From Galaxea fascicularis (taxonomy: Eukaryota > Cnidaria > Anthozoa > Scleractinia > Euphylliidae), in NCBI GenBank assembly GCA_948470475.1, contig OX419343.1, forward strand, positions 9,215,768 through 9,279,767: 64,000 nt of DNA. Direction: 5' to 3'. The first letter of the stretch is position 1. Each line of letters begins with the position of its first letter. Below the pieces are notes generated by a model. The model had not been told where the DNA came from and searched no databases. It worked only from the letters and a program-made list of their open reading frames with translations. Positions 46,403 through 60,100 of the stretch are shown here, one piece after another. Made by a program: the position numbers and the translations under genes.

Positions 46403-49400
46403 TATTGAAATGACTTGAATTGAATTGAATATTGCCGTCATTCTTGCAGTGGTTTTTCAACTATCCAACATCACCTGACATTCTTAACACCAGCTGCACA
46501 GTGGTAACTAGCAGACGAAAAAGTAGACAGTTTCAAGTGACCAAGATTCCTTCGTTTCCGATGTCTTTATGCTGTCAAAGCTGTCAAAACCTCCCTAGAA
46601 GGCGTAACACTTCAAGGAAGGAATGCGCGAAGGCTGGCCGTTAAATAAAGAGTACAAATACAAAGCAACAAGATTATCTCACCAAAACGCAGAGTGGATA
46701 ATGTCTCCTCAAAGTTTATATCAGCAGGACTGAGGGCTGCAATCTGTATTCAACAGAATTACTGATAAATCACTCAATTTATTGGTGCGTTCAGTGCCTA
46801 TGATTTGTCAAGTAACAGGGCTGTCAATAATTTTTTGGGTATAGGCTGCAATCTTTATTGAAAATTGAAAAAAAAAAAGGAACCATTATGACTACGAAAT
46901 TTTCATTGTTTGGTTGGGATTGAAAGTAAAAAAAGCAAGACTGATCAAGAGCAAACACCAAACGGCGACGTGACCGACACTTACAGGCTGTTTGTTACAG
47001 TTCAGTTACAGTGGCTTCGTGTAAGCGCGCGTTATTTTATCCACAGTTCTGGAATAAGAATGGTTGGTACGGAATGCTTGGATTTTCATTCGCAGCATTC
47101 TGTTCATTCTGCCCCAGGGAGCAGAATGGATCGAATGGCGTTCTGTCCATTCCGGAATAGGAATGCGGAATAGAAAAACGCGCATATTTTCCATTCTGGC
47201 CATTCTCATTCCAGAATTGTGACTAAAAAAACGCGCCCTAAGTCTTTCATTTCAGTTTTCAGTTGATATTCATAATAATAATAATAATAATTTATTACTT
47301 ATTCATCAACAAAGCCTGTGATTGGTTAAAAACAAGTCAATAAGCACAGAAACAAGAGACAACAGAAAAGACGCTTAACCCTTTAACTCCTAAGATCTGA
47401 TTATTAATTCTCCTTTCTAGCTGCTATATAGTTCCTTGTATATTAGTTAAGAGAATTTGGGGCTACACCAAGACAACAACCTGATACGTTTGTCTATTCT
47501 CATCACCTGTCTGGACAATAAGTATAAGTTAAAGATTTAAACGAGCGAGCATTCGTGTAATGAAGGAACACAATTGTGTCTGCTTTCTGAACGAGAGATC
47601 TGACATCTGGACGAGAAAAGACTCTGTTTCTAAGAAAGGAAAAAGGAGAGCTAACTTGTTTCTTCTCTGCGAGAATTCAAGTTCTTACCATAATCGTCTT
47701 GCTATTCCCACCCAATGCATTTTTTAAGAGCTTGGTGAGGACCGAATCACGGAAAGGTACTGCAACAGAACAAACAATACAAAGTGACAATTTTTTTTAG
47801 TACGTGAGGAACAAACTTGAAGAGACCTTTGTGGATTCCTAATCTCAAGACTGTGTTTGCGAAGTAAGAAAACTGAATAGTTATTCAAGGACCACTCTAA
47901 ATGTCACTCACTCACTCTCACTCAATCTCACTCACAAGTACTAGAATTGCAAAGCGGGTCGTAAGACCTTTGAACTCTTCCCATTCAGATTCAAATTCGT
48001 GCTAACTAGACTTTGCATATTTCTATCCTTTCCATAGTGCCCCTTTTTTTTCGTTTGTTCCTTTCTCGAATCCTCCTCACCCTTACCCCCTTGTTTTCCC
48101 GAGGAAATTTTGAAATATTTTGAACCATCCATGGACTACCCAAAGATTTGAGATGCCGTCAGAATTTAACATCGCAAGGGAGTAGAGGGAGAAACAAACC
48201 TGTCCCAACAAATTTGATTAAAGAAATAAGGCATAGAGGGAATGGGAACTTTAGCTTTCTCTTAAGGCATCCGGTAATGACACGTCAGTTATAAACAAGG
48301 CATCTCCACCCGACATTTACCGTGACTTGATTTTAAATGAATGCATTGAAAAAACTCAGTTACAATATTATAAGCAGATTAATCTTACCTAGTGCTCCCT
48401 TCTTTCCCATCGAAAGATCAGCCAGCCCTAAAAGAAAGAACACACACTTTATGGACAGCAGACTTGAACGAAGTGAACGAACTACGCAAATGTAATATCT
48501 CAAATACGTCAAACATGTGGCATGGCTGCACCTTAATCATGAATCATGCTTTAATTGCTAAAATCACTTTGTAAACCCACACAATGGATCAATGTATGGC
48601 GTGCGTTACTGATATAGTGGTTCAATACTGAACAATCCCAACAGACGCAGACAGCTCAATGAACCAATCAGAATTTGAAGTAATTGCATGCAACCGGTGC
48701 AAAGCGCGGGAAAATACGCGCGTGCAACTTGCGATTGGTTTTGGTCCTGCTTCTCATTGGTTGAGAAAGTGGCGCGATTTTTTCAACCAATCATAGGGCG
48801 AAGTAAAACAAAACCAAAGCAAACGCGAATTACTAAACCGCTCTAAATGAAAGCGTACTATAGTTTGTAATACGTATTCAGCTGTTTCAATTAACGCTGT
48901 CGGATTATAAAGCCTCAAGCCTACACGACAATATCGGAAAATTACATTGGTAGCTTTACATCCCTAATGATAAACGAAATGTCAGCGCCATAGGATGTAC
49001 AGCAAGAAACTAACCTACATAAATGTTCTTGTGATTTTCAAATTAAAGTTGTAAGATATTATCAATGAGTTTGGTACTTTTATTGATAAATTAGCTACAT
49101 CGTAAATGATAATACAGTCTGGTTGCATAGGCTTCTTCTCGACAACGTTACCTAACATTTCGTAAATGCAGCTTGTAACCTTTGCTTGGAAAACTCATTC
49201 ATGACGAATTTCGTTAAATCAGTGGTATGATAAATCGTAGCTGGTTTGAGAAACAAGCGTATTTAAAAATTCAAGTACGCAAAGTACTGCTGACTATTTA
49301 AGAAACTGAACAAAAGAACATAGATAGAGGATAATACACGTTGGCTCGAAGATATGAATTTTATGTTCGAGTGGCAAGAACAATATCTCACTCGTTCGCT

Positions 49401-51153
49401 TCGCTCACTCGTGAGATATTGTTCCTGCCACTCGAACATAAAATTCATATCTTCGAGCCAACGTGTAATGTTCTTTTTTATTATATGGAGACCAAACAAA
49501 CGCGACGGGAGAAACCAATTCAACAAAAGCAAAAGGCGGGAATCGTGATGTCATTGAACGATACGACACTCACAAAGGTGACATACGGAAAATACGCCAC
49601 TCGGGTCCCGGATGAAGTGGCGTATGGAATCTACGAGTAGTTTAGTTCCTAGTAAAACACTCTCCTCCATATAATTAAAGTAATTATTACACAGACGGAA
49701 AATCAAGCTGACGCCTTCTTTTGTACATGGACGGACCTGGATCGTTCGTAAGACCTCACAGGATAAAAACCAATGGGATCTAGTCCTAAAACAATAGAGT
49801 TGCACCCCATGAAGATCCACGGATATTAGAGGTGCAGCCACCACACAGCGTAATATGTGTGTTTAATTTGTGTGCAAAACGAAACCCATCGCCATGTCAC
49901 ATTACCTTTGATGCAGTTACCAAGAGTGGAAAGAGACTGATTTATGGCTGAACCTTCCTTCAGCCTGTCGCCTGTAGCTCCTGTTGATTCCGCTCGTTCA
50001 CTATAATAAAATGTAATGGTATGGGATTGGAATTCGACTAAGGCAGGTATAAATACGAGACTTCAGTCATCTAGTTCAGCTCACAGGATCTAGGTCTAAA
50101 AATGCCCACAGTACGCACTGTGTTTTTGTACTCTGCGACTTAGAGGACTACATGACATTCTTCGGCTAAATACTAAGTCTAATTCACTTCTTCATCTAAT
50201 TCCGATTCCACCCGGAATTGGAGCGCCACAGCTATGTCAGTCGTAATGACTGTCAACTGTCAATTTCGGTTTTTTCTTTTCTTGATCTAAAGCAATTGAC
50301 GCAATGATTTACCAGTCGGGTGCATGGGGTTAAGAGGAATTGTACTAAAGAAAAGAAAATGTGCACATTACCTTCCAGCAAGATCAACCAAGTTGACAAT
50401 AGACGTTTTTGTCATCATTTGACCAGCCTCATTTTTTCCTTTCTGGATGAAAGTTATGGCAACTATCGTGTGGGCGCGGCTAAGGACGCAGAAAAAACTT
50501 CACTTGATAAAATACATCTTTTTAGATCAAGTGAACCGAAGAAGATTTATTCTAGGATGGGCTGCTGGAAACACGTGGTGGGCAAAACATTATCCCTGGT
50601 ACCTCAAGAGTGGAGAAAAACTGCAGCTAAGATGCACGTTCTTAAACCCAGTGTATACTACCGTCAAAACGTGATAGACACGTCGTGCAAACGCAAATTG
50701 CACCTTGTTTACGAATAGTGACACCAAAAGAGAGCTTAAGCAACGACGCCGTAAAAAAAAAAAAAAGGACTGACAAGCAAAACTGTCTGTGCAGGTTCCT
50801 TTTTCATTTTGGCACATTTCTTTGTCGTCCTCTAACAACATAATATATGATCGCATTTGCAGTGTCTCACTGAAGGCCACCAAGGTGAGTGAGCTCCCTG
50901 GATAATACGTAGTAATAACAATAACAATAATAATCTTTGGATGTTGTCCTTCAGAAGCATTTTGTTATAATGTGTAGCTTTAAGTGAGGCCTGTAACTAC
51001 TACTTCTTCTCTGTTAAAATTTCCGGGATTTCGCCGATTCACAGCATCATCAGGGATAAGAAATGAGTATTCAGTGTAAAGCTTTTATACAAAATGATGT
51101 AAAGTGACATGTGTGAAAAGCGTTTACATCTCAGAAATGTTAAGTAACAGTAT

Positions 51154-51188
<35 letters not shown>

Positions 51189-54100
51189 AGCGAGAAATTT
51201 CAAAATCGGACGAGCGCGCAGGGCGAGTCCGATTTGAAACCACGAGCATGATTACTTTCTGAATAGGCCGTTTCGGAGTTGCGCAGGGAACTGGGGCGAG
51301 TTTGAAATTTGAAGTAATCGATAAATTGACACCATTCAATGAAACATACCGTTGCGGTTGGTCGTTTGACCAAGTTTGATTCTTTTAAGTTGAACAGAGA
51401 CCAAGTTATGGACTTTAAAACATCGTTCAAAATCCATGCAAACGTCTCTAATTTTGAGGTTGCGTACCCCAAACCCATATAAGCTTTTTAAAATATTATT
51501 AAGTTTTCTGACAACTGTAAAATCGTCATCCACCTACTATTTCGAAATAACTGAGGTGAAAATCAATATGCTTGCCAATAATATTACAGAAAACGTAAAA
51601 AAAAATACAGTTTGTGTGGTTTTGGGGGACGCTGTCACAAAATTAGAGACATGTTTCATATTTCAAATTTAAAACTCGCCCAAGTTCCCTGCGCAACTAC
51701 GAAACGGCCTATTGTATCACACGAGGTCCAATTACAAATTAATCGTATCAACAACCAATTTTTAGATTAAGAAGATTTTGAGAACCTCCTTTGAGTGCAA
51801 AAGTCATTGGTAATTGTATGTTCGAAGAGTCTTACAAACAGTAGAAAAACATGGAGGAAGCCATTAAAGTGCATGTAATTGACGCGCGAATGGCGTAGAT
51901 GTCCAATTACAGGTATCCAATTACAAAAAGTTGTAATTGGATACCTGTAATTGGACACCCACGTGATCGCACACCAATTACGCGACAAATAGACGCGCGC
52001 AGAACCAATCCCAATCGAGAATTTTGTTACAGATACGATTAACCACATTTTCCGAAAAGAGGCCGCCCAGTACGTGTCGGCCACAGGCCATACGCCCTCA
52101 GACGAGCTCTCTCGCACAACGCCACGAAGCCCTTCTCCAACACCCAATTGTGCCTTCTCAGAAACGCCGTTTACCAAATCAGATTAACAACTGCAATCAA
52201 CACTACATCGGGAGCACTACACGCTCTATGCATGATCGCGTAAAAGACACCTCAATAACGAAAACTTCCCCGTAAAGAAACACATCTCTACATGCCAAAA
52301 AATCAAGACTATTGTACTACTGAAACGATCCCGTTAATCTACGGCTATTAGAAGCATTTTACACACGAAAGCACAAACTCAACTCCTGAGAGGAATGCAG
52401 CGAATTTGCAGACCGTCTAACGACCATTAATTTATATTTCATATCTCTCATTCCCTAGTCCATTTGGACTGAGACCTTCATACTTCATACTTTCATACTC
52501 CCTCGTTAGATTGTTACATTATTCCATATGAGCTTTACGCTGAATATTTGTCTTATCCCTGATGACGCCGTGGATCAGCGAAAGCTCGGAAATTTTAACA
52601 GAGAAGAAGCAGGAGTTACAGGCCTCAGTTGAACATACACATTAATTAAACGATAACGACATTGACAACGATAACGTTAATTAGATCGATATCGATATCA
52701 GTAATATTGACGATGCCGATATCGACAATGACATAGTTAAGTTCAATATTCAGTCTAGAACGTGACCGTTGTGAAGTTTTCCGTCTTCCCTCGGTTTGAT
52801 TTACTCACAGTAATTTTACAAGTTTAACGAATTAGCAAGGAATGATCGCGAAAAAGTACAGTAATGAAAATTGACGTTTTCGTCACCGCTGTGGTCGTCA
52901 GTGCTTGGTGTTTCCCCCTCACGTCAAAACACAACGCAACGACTTAATAACGACTAAATGACTAAAATGTTCCAGGGAAGCAAATTACTTAATCATCTGT
53001 TCTTCACGGCGATATGTTAACCATTTCACCGCCAAGGGCACTTTATAGATTTTACTCTGGCCAATGCCAGATGATTTTACTCGTCAAAGGGCGGTGAGAG
53101 GGTTAAAGAGCTTGTCAGTTTTATCTATCAAATTGACCATGCACCTTGCCAACACGTTTTCAACACGGTTTAACTTGACTTGTCCTTGCTTCCAACGATC
53201 TACACTACAATTACTTTCGATTTCCTTGTATTGTCAAACTGGTAATGCTGTATAACCTACATTTCAGTGTTGGTAAAGATTTAGAGTGATTTTCAATTGA
53301 GTGTCGGAAAACCAAAACCAAAGCTATTACACGGATCAATACCAACAGAAGCAAACAGCTCAGTGAACCAATCAGAATTCGAAGAAATTACATGCAGCCG
53401 GCGCCAAGCGCGGGAAAACTAGCGATTAGTTTTGGTCTTCGTTCTCATTGGCTGAGAAAGTGGTAGTTTGTCAACCAATCGCAAAGCGAAGTAAAGCGAA
53501 TCCAAAGCAAACGTGAATTACTTTCGACACTCTATTGAGAACTGCTCTACATTTAGGTTTCATTAAGGCCCAGGCACCAGGCAAATTGGCCGGCTGTAAA
53601 CAAAGTTTTACCCGCCTGTCATGAGCACACCAAGGTAATTTGTTTGTGATGAATAAGTAAAGTCCAAACATACTTAACTGCCTGTGACGAGTTATTGCTT
53701 TTCTGTTTAAAAACTTAATGAAACCCCTGTCTATAGCATGGACCATGTTTGGATTCGTACCTGCTGGTGGCATTCATGTTGGTAGCCGCGACTGTCCTGT
53801 TTCGTGTTCCCTCCTCAATACGGTTATCAATATCGGGATAGTCCTTCACAGGAACTGTTACTAAGCTCTCCACTACAAGGACGACAAAAATCATTAGACA
53901 TTATTTTTCAGATTTTCACTTTAAAATCCTTTGGTTAGTAACTTCAGTTTCCAATTCATAATTTTTTCTACATTCAAGGCTTTTACAAATTATTTAACAT
54001 CGGAGGTTCTATATAGACACTGTTATTTCGGAAGCGTTTGCCTACCCGTCAAGATGGTGTCGGAAACCGTGAACAGGTCTATTGACTGCTATATCACGAA

Positions 54101-57100
54101 AAAGGTTTCCATAACTATTTTATACCATGCCATGGAAAATTCATGCCTACACAAACAATGAAGGACACGATGGGAAGGCTAGGCGGAATATCGACGAGTA
54201 CACAGCGGGTTAGCTCCTGTATTCTGATTGGCTGTATATTCTATGGCAGAAGGGTTTATGCAGGAAAACAAAGCTGTTCCCGAGGTCTTACTATAAGTGC
54301 ATTTAATTAACAGTCGCTGAGAGTCCCTGTCTGGCCGAGACAGCTTAGTGTTACATTTTGTTGATTACTCATTCGACCTCTCACCTCTCCTTACCATCTT
54401 ACTAGTTAATCGCGCATACAGGACATGAGAATGCAGGAAATGATCACGAGGGATCAGTAGAATTAACATTAATTTCATACAACTTCTCAGGGGTTTCTTT
54501 CATTGAAGAAATAGAAGAGTATAGGATTCTAAGTGGGCGGGTACCCCTAAGATTTCTTTTGTTTGTCCTTTTTAATATCTTAATCGGCTTCTAAGAACAA
54601 CCCTGAATTCTCCCCACATGTCAGGCGCGTAGCGTCCTATACACATATACGCACGTGCGTACTTGAAGTGAACAGAAAATTTTGAAATTTTTAGCAATTG
54701 TTTCTATTTTTAACATTTTACTTGCACGCAACCAAGATTTCGTGATGAAAACACCACTTTGATTAAATTCTAAAAACTAAAACAAAAGCTATCCCATGTT
54801 CTAACTTTGAAGAACGCAGTATTTTCGCTCAGTTTACTCAGGTTTCTAGATCATGTACTTGTGCGTACTTGAAAAAATGACCACGCTACGCGCCTGCATG
54901 TAACATACAGAATAAGTGAGCACTAAAAGATGAATACACGTGTTAATATTGGGAACTTGTTTTAGTTTTGATTAACGCTTTAATTGCCGCCACTCCAGTT
55001 TACGCGTTAAGTGTTGCCTCACCATAAAAACCCTTTGCAGGATGTTGCCTCACTTTTAGCCCTCCTTTCTTGTTACTTGCCGGGTTTAATAGATCTCGTA
55101 CCTCAAGAAAACAAAATAGAACCAATATGTTAGTAGGATATAATACTCTCTTTTTTTATTTATCTGTGTATGTGTGTTTTGTAAATCACTCTTATCGACC
55201 CCCCCCCCCCCCCCCCCAACTTGGCTTCAGTGTAGCAATCACGATGAAAAGGTTTAATTACTCAGAATTTTTCTCATTTACCACCTCATATAGCATTCAT
55301 TTTAGGTTTTTGCTTCGATTTGCTTTCGAATGGCTCGGAATAGCCCAGATGGAGAGTTTGTAGGATTTCCTTCGTCTTATGATATTTCTAATGTCAGCTT
55401 CAAAAAAGCAACGCGATTAAGCTAGCAGACGCATTACTTTCTATCAGGGTGTTTTTAAGCGTACATTAAAGGCTAAAAGTAACGGTCACTTTCAATTGGC
55501 TGCATTCCAAAATAGTAATAAAATGGAATACACTATAGATTTCTTAAATTCTAGAAGACCTACAATTTTGCTCACAATCAAAATGCAAGATCGTTGTCTG
55601 TTCAGGTGACTAAAAAATTTTTTAGTGGTTTCTTATTTTGCTAAAATGTTCTTCAATCTTTTTCTTCGTCATTCTAAAACAAATTCCCACAGGAGCGCAA
55701 GCGTACTATTACCCTGGTCACCAGAGGTTATTTCATTCGCTACACAGCTTCTTTTACACGCGAATACTGAGAGGCGCTTGTTATCTCAGTCACACACATT
55801 ATTTCTTAATAGCTGACGGTCTTATAAAGTATAAGTATGATATAAAGTTGTGAGGACTGGACGGCTGTACCTGTTCATTGTAGATTTCAAGCATGCTAAA
55901 TGTAACCTGCAAAGAAACACCCAACGATAAAGAAAATAATATCTCTCTTGAAGCCGAACTATTGATTGCACAATGTTAAAAAAAGAACAAATTGTAGTCA
56001 CAGTTACGATTAATTATCGTCGTTCTAAAGTACCTTCGATCAGTACTCACAGGTGAAAAGTGGTGCATAATGCGCTGTTATTTAGTTTCGTTATTTTCAA
56101 AATGAACTTTCCATACCTCTTACTAACCGAGTTCGAGGTCCTTACTGTAAGTTACAGACCGAGTTTTTTTCCCGTTCACTTATGGCCCAAACGCGAAGCG
56201 AGTGGGCCATAAATCAACGGGAAAAAAACGAGGATCCGTAATTGGCAGTATGGACCGAGAAAACGAGGTTCGTAAGATTTTATTATTTCTCTGAGGTTAA
56301 TCGATCGCGCAGGAAAGGAAACTTTCAGATTTAGCGGGCCCTACAGTAGAATACGGCCCACAAATCACAATCACAGCGCGCGCACTTGAGAGACATAATA
56401 AAGTGCAGTCCATTATCTTTTTTAACATTAACGACCACAAGTTTGCAACCAATTTGAAGTTATTTTTGTTTCGCATGACATCAACACTCTATTCGTTCCC
56501 TCAACTGATTAAGTAGGGCGTTCTTTTGTGTTGTGGTCTCTTCTCTTTGAAAGTGGCTTGAAGAATGGGGCAATAATTGTATTAACTCAGCGAAGCATGA
56601 TCATCCGGACCGTGAGTGTACACACTATCCATACTGTAGCCCGGATCAGAAAATGACGTTGTCTCGACGTTTCGACAACGGGAGTGGACGTCATTATCGA
56701 ACTCAAGTGGGTAATTTCAATTTCTGTAATTTCAACACAGCAATGAAGTCCCTAGTTGCTGACCAGATTGGTCGATAAAATCGCGTGATGTTTTCCAGTT
56801 AAACAGCGGGATGTTATTGACTGTTAAGACTGTAAGCAGTGATCCGAGACTTTTGTTCCGTCCTTTCTCAATCAAATGTCCATAGATCTATTGTTAGTCA
56901 AACTAGTAGACTTGTCCTTTGTCTGCATGTCACTGATGTTAACAACTGGTTTGTAAGGTGCATGAAGCTAGTAAACCAGCTCTTCAGACTGATATTAACG
57001 AAATCCATTTTCGCTGCGGGGCAAGGACAGCTTAGTGATACCAAGATTCCAAACCAGGTACCTGAAAGATTCTTTGGCACATAAAGGCTCCGTGCCCTGG

Positions 57101-60100
57101 AACATGGTTACTTTTAAGCAACACAATATTCCACATTTGAGTAAAAGAGACCTGTATCATCGCATAAGATCGAGGGATTATGTTAGAGAATTTCAATTCG
57201 ATGCAATTACCGCCTCAAGTGTGCGCCGCAGAGACCCTGATTTTATATATAATTGATTTTTATATAGTAGGTTAATATGTAAATAGGATTCTTTTATTGT
57301 ATTTTATACATTGTTAGTATTTTTAATTAACTTTTTTATTATGTACACTTTATATATATACACGACCCCACAAGCTACTGATCTTTAATTCATATCGTGT
57401 TTAAATAAAGGTTACTTACTTACTTACTTACATATGTCGATAGTTAACAATTATTTACCGAAGTGGAGGTGAATAGTGATGGAATATGGTGGATAAATAT
57501 CCACCACTTTCACTGACACTGAGGTGAATAATTGTTTTAGTATATACCACACAAGTTGAATAACTAGCGTTAAATTCAAATAATTTCCTCTTCAGAAACC
57601 GAAACGGGAGGCCGTTTTGTTTCTCTGCTCGGAGGTGAATAGTACTTTGCTAATCACCTCCAAGTTAACCAATCAGAACACACGAAAAGCACTGTTTACC
57701 TGTATGGTATATACTAATAGTCTGTATTGTATTATAGGTGACACATGTTTTGTTGTATATTTAATAAAATGTACCAATACGTAGGATTGGTAAACGTCAA
57801 GCACTTTACCTGAATTGAAACTGGTCACTTTAGTCTAAAGGCTGAGTGAGTCAGTTGACATGCATTACTAAAATGGTAAAGAGCTTATAGGTTTAATATG
57901 CATCTGGGAGTCAACATACTTGGTATTCTGTCTCTGATCCTTCTTTTCTCTTTGCTTCTATTCCATTAAAAAGCTCCTCACAGAATATTGGAATGATACC
58001 TGAAACAACATGCATGGCAAGGGGGACATCAAATCAATGTATATTGCATCAAAATGAGATACAATCCGCACTTTTTCAACTGCAGCAAAACAGATCAATG
58101 TCAGTATCTGGCAAGATTCCCACCCAGCTGCCAGATACTGACATTGATATGTAAAACCTTAATTGAAGTCCACTTTAGCGTATACATGTGGTCCTTCAAG
58201 GTGTAGACATATTGCAGAAACACTCAATTGACAATTTTCAAGTATATGCATTTGAGTGGTACTGTAAAGTGGCTGTACCATCCAACTTAGTTTTCAGCAA
58301 AACTCTCTAAAACTCTCTTACAACAATGCAGTGGCAGAAACCAGCTTTTTATCAGCTATAGCTGTGTACAACATGAAAGAGAGAGGACAGAGGAAGGGTG
58401 GGTAGCATGTGGGAAGAAAATCTGCATGACAAAGACAACAATTCCTGGGAGAGAAAAGGGAGAGACTACACTGTAGTACTACTGTAAAGAATGTATTCAA
58501 TTTGAGGTGTTGAGAATGAGAAGAAATAAATGAGAAAGCCGCAGTAAGCTCACTATTTAACTAAAAATAATTATTTTGTTGAGTAAAGTTATCATTGTAC
58601 TACAAACAAAGTTATACCTGGATGTAGTATAATTATGTAAAATAAGTATTGTTGATCTGTTATATACATGTACATTTACCTTTATTTTGTCCATAGCCAA
58701 CCATGGAGTAAGATTTCCCTGAGCCTGTTTGGCCATATGCAAACAGAGAACAGTTGTATCCTTTCCAAGCATTAGCTAGCACTCCTTTGCCAAGATCATC
58801 GAAAACCAGTTTCTGAGATTCAATCAGTTCAGCACATTGTAAATAACTTGCTCATGAAGAGAGCCATTTTGAAAACAACCCCTTTTTTAATATCAAAGCA
58901 ATGATGAGGACACCAACTGGTTTGTAGATGGTCTTTTAAGAGAATCTCACCGCTACCAACAAAAAAATTAACATTATATAACAAAACAATAATCATGGCT
59001 ATGAGCCAAGATAAAATTCCATGATTTGCCTCGAAATTGAGGGGCTTTACAGATTTTCCTGACTTAATGCAAACTTTTCTTGTCCCCTGTATCCCCTATC
59101 TTCTTAATAGTCCAACATGATAGTGTGCTATTACATTTAAACTAGTCAAAACATACAATTTGTCTCACAATTTTGTTGAACCATTGTGCAAAAAGTTGCA
59201 CAAAACACTACCTTAAGTAAAACCCTAACACATTTATGCTTTAACAGTTAATTTATTGCAGCATGTACTGTGAGAAGTATAGCAAAAAGTAAAGCCGACT
59301 TCTTTTTCTTGTAACAAAGACAGCATTGAAAAATTGCAAAAATGTTTATTTTAGGCTGTGTTACATTGCTAGACAATTTTCAATGCAAATTGCCTATAGT
59401 CTACCAGTAACCATTAAATATTTGAAAAAAACAAGTAAACAAACCCATTTCTAATGCACTCAGGCTGAAATTTAAAGAAAGTCCAGCCAAACAAGAGTGA
59501 CAATTATTTGAATTAATTAGTCATAATTCTGTGCTTTTATGCCCATCACATGCAGTCAATGAAGAGCACAGAATGTCACTTCACTATAAATTTTATAGTG
59601 CACAGTCATGCATCTACACGTACATAGTCAGTTTGTACATTTTAATTGCACTATCATTTAATACTGCATGTACATAACAATATTTAACAATTATTATTCA
59701 TCAAAGTGGAGGTGAATTTTAGTACATTATACCACACAGGCTGAATAACTAGCATGTATTCAAACAATTTCCTCTTAGGAAACTGAAATGGAAAGTCAGT
59801 TGGTTTCTCTTTGGCTGCTTGAAGGTGAATAGTACTTTGCTAGTCACCTCCAAGTTAACCAATCAGAATGTGCAAAAAGCACTATTCACTTGTGTGGTAT
59901 ATACTCATATCCGATCTTCCTTTTTGCAGTGAGTGCATAATTTTTTTGAACATTAAGCCAAAATTACTGATAACCAAGCCATGTGTAGGGTCCACTAGTT
60001 AACACTATGACAGCATAACTGCACCAAACTGCTAATATGTTACAGCTGTCCTGGTGATTTTAGTGTGATCTTTGTTTTACCTGGTCAGCATAGGTGCTAT

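Noticed and set aside
49263..49640. Overlapping ORFs on both strands
   Set aside because: Generated by the palindrome at 49336-49466.
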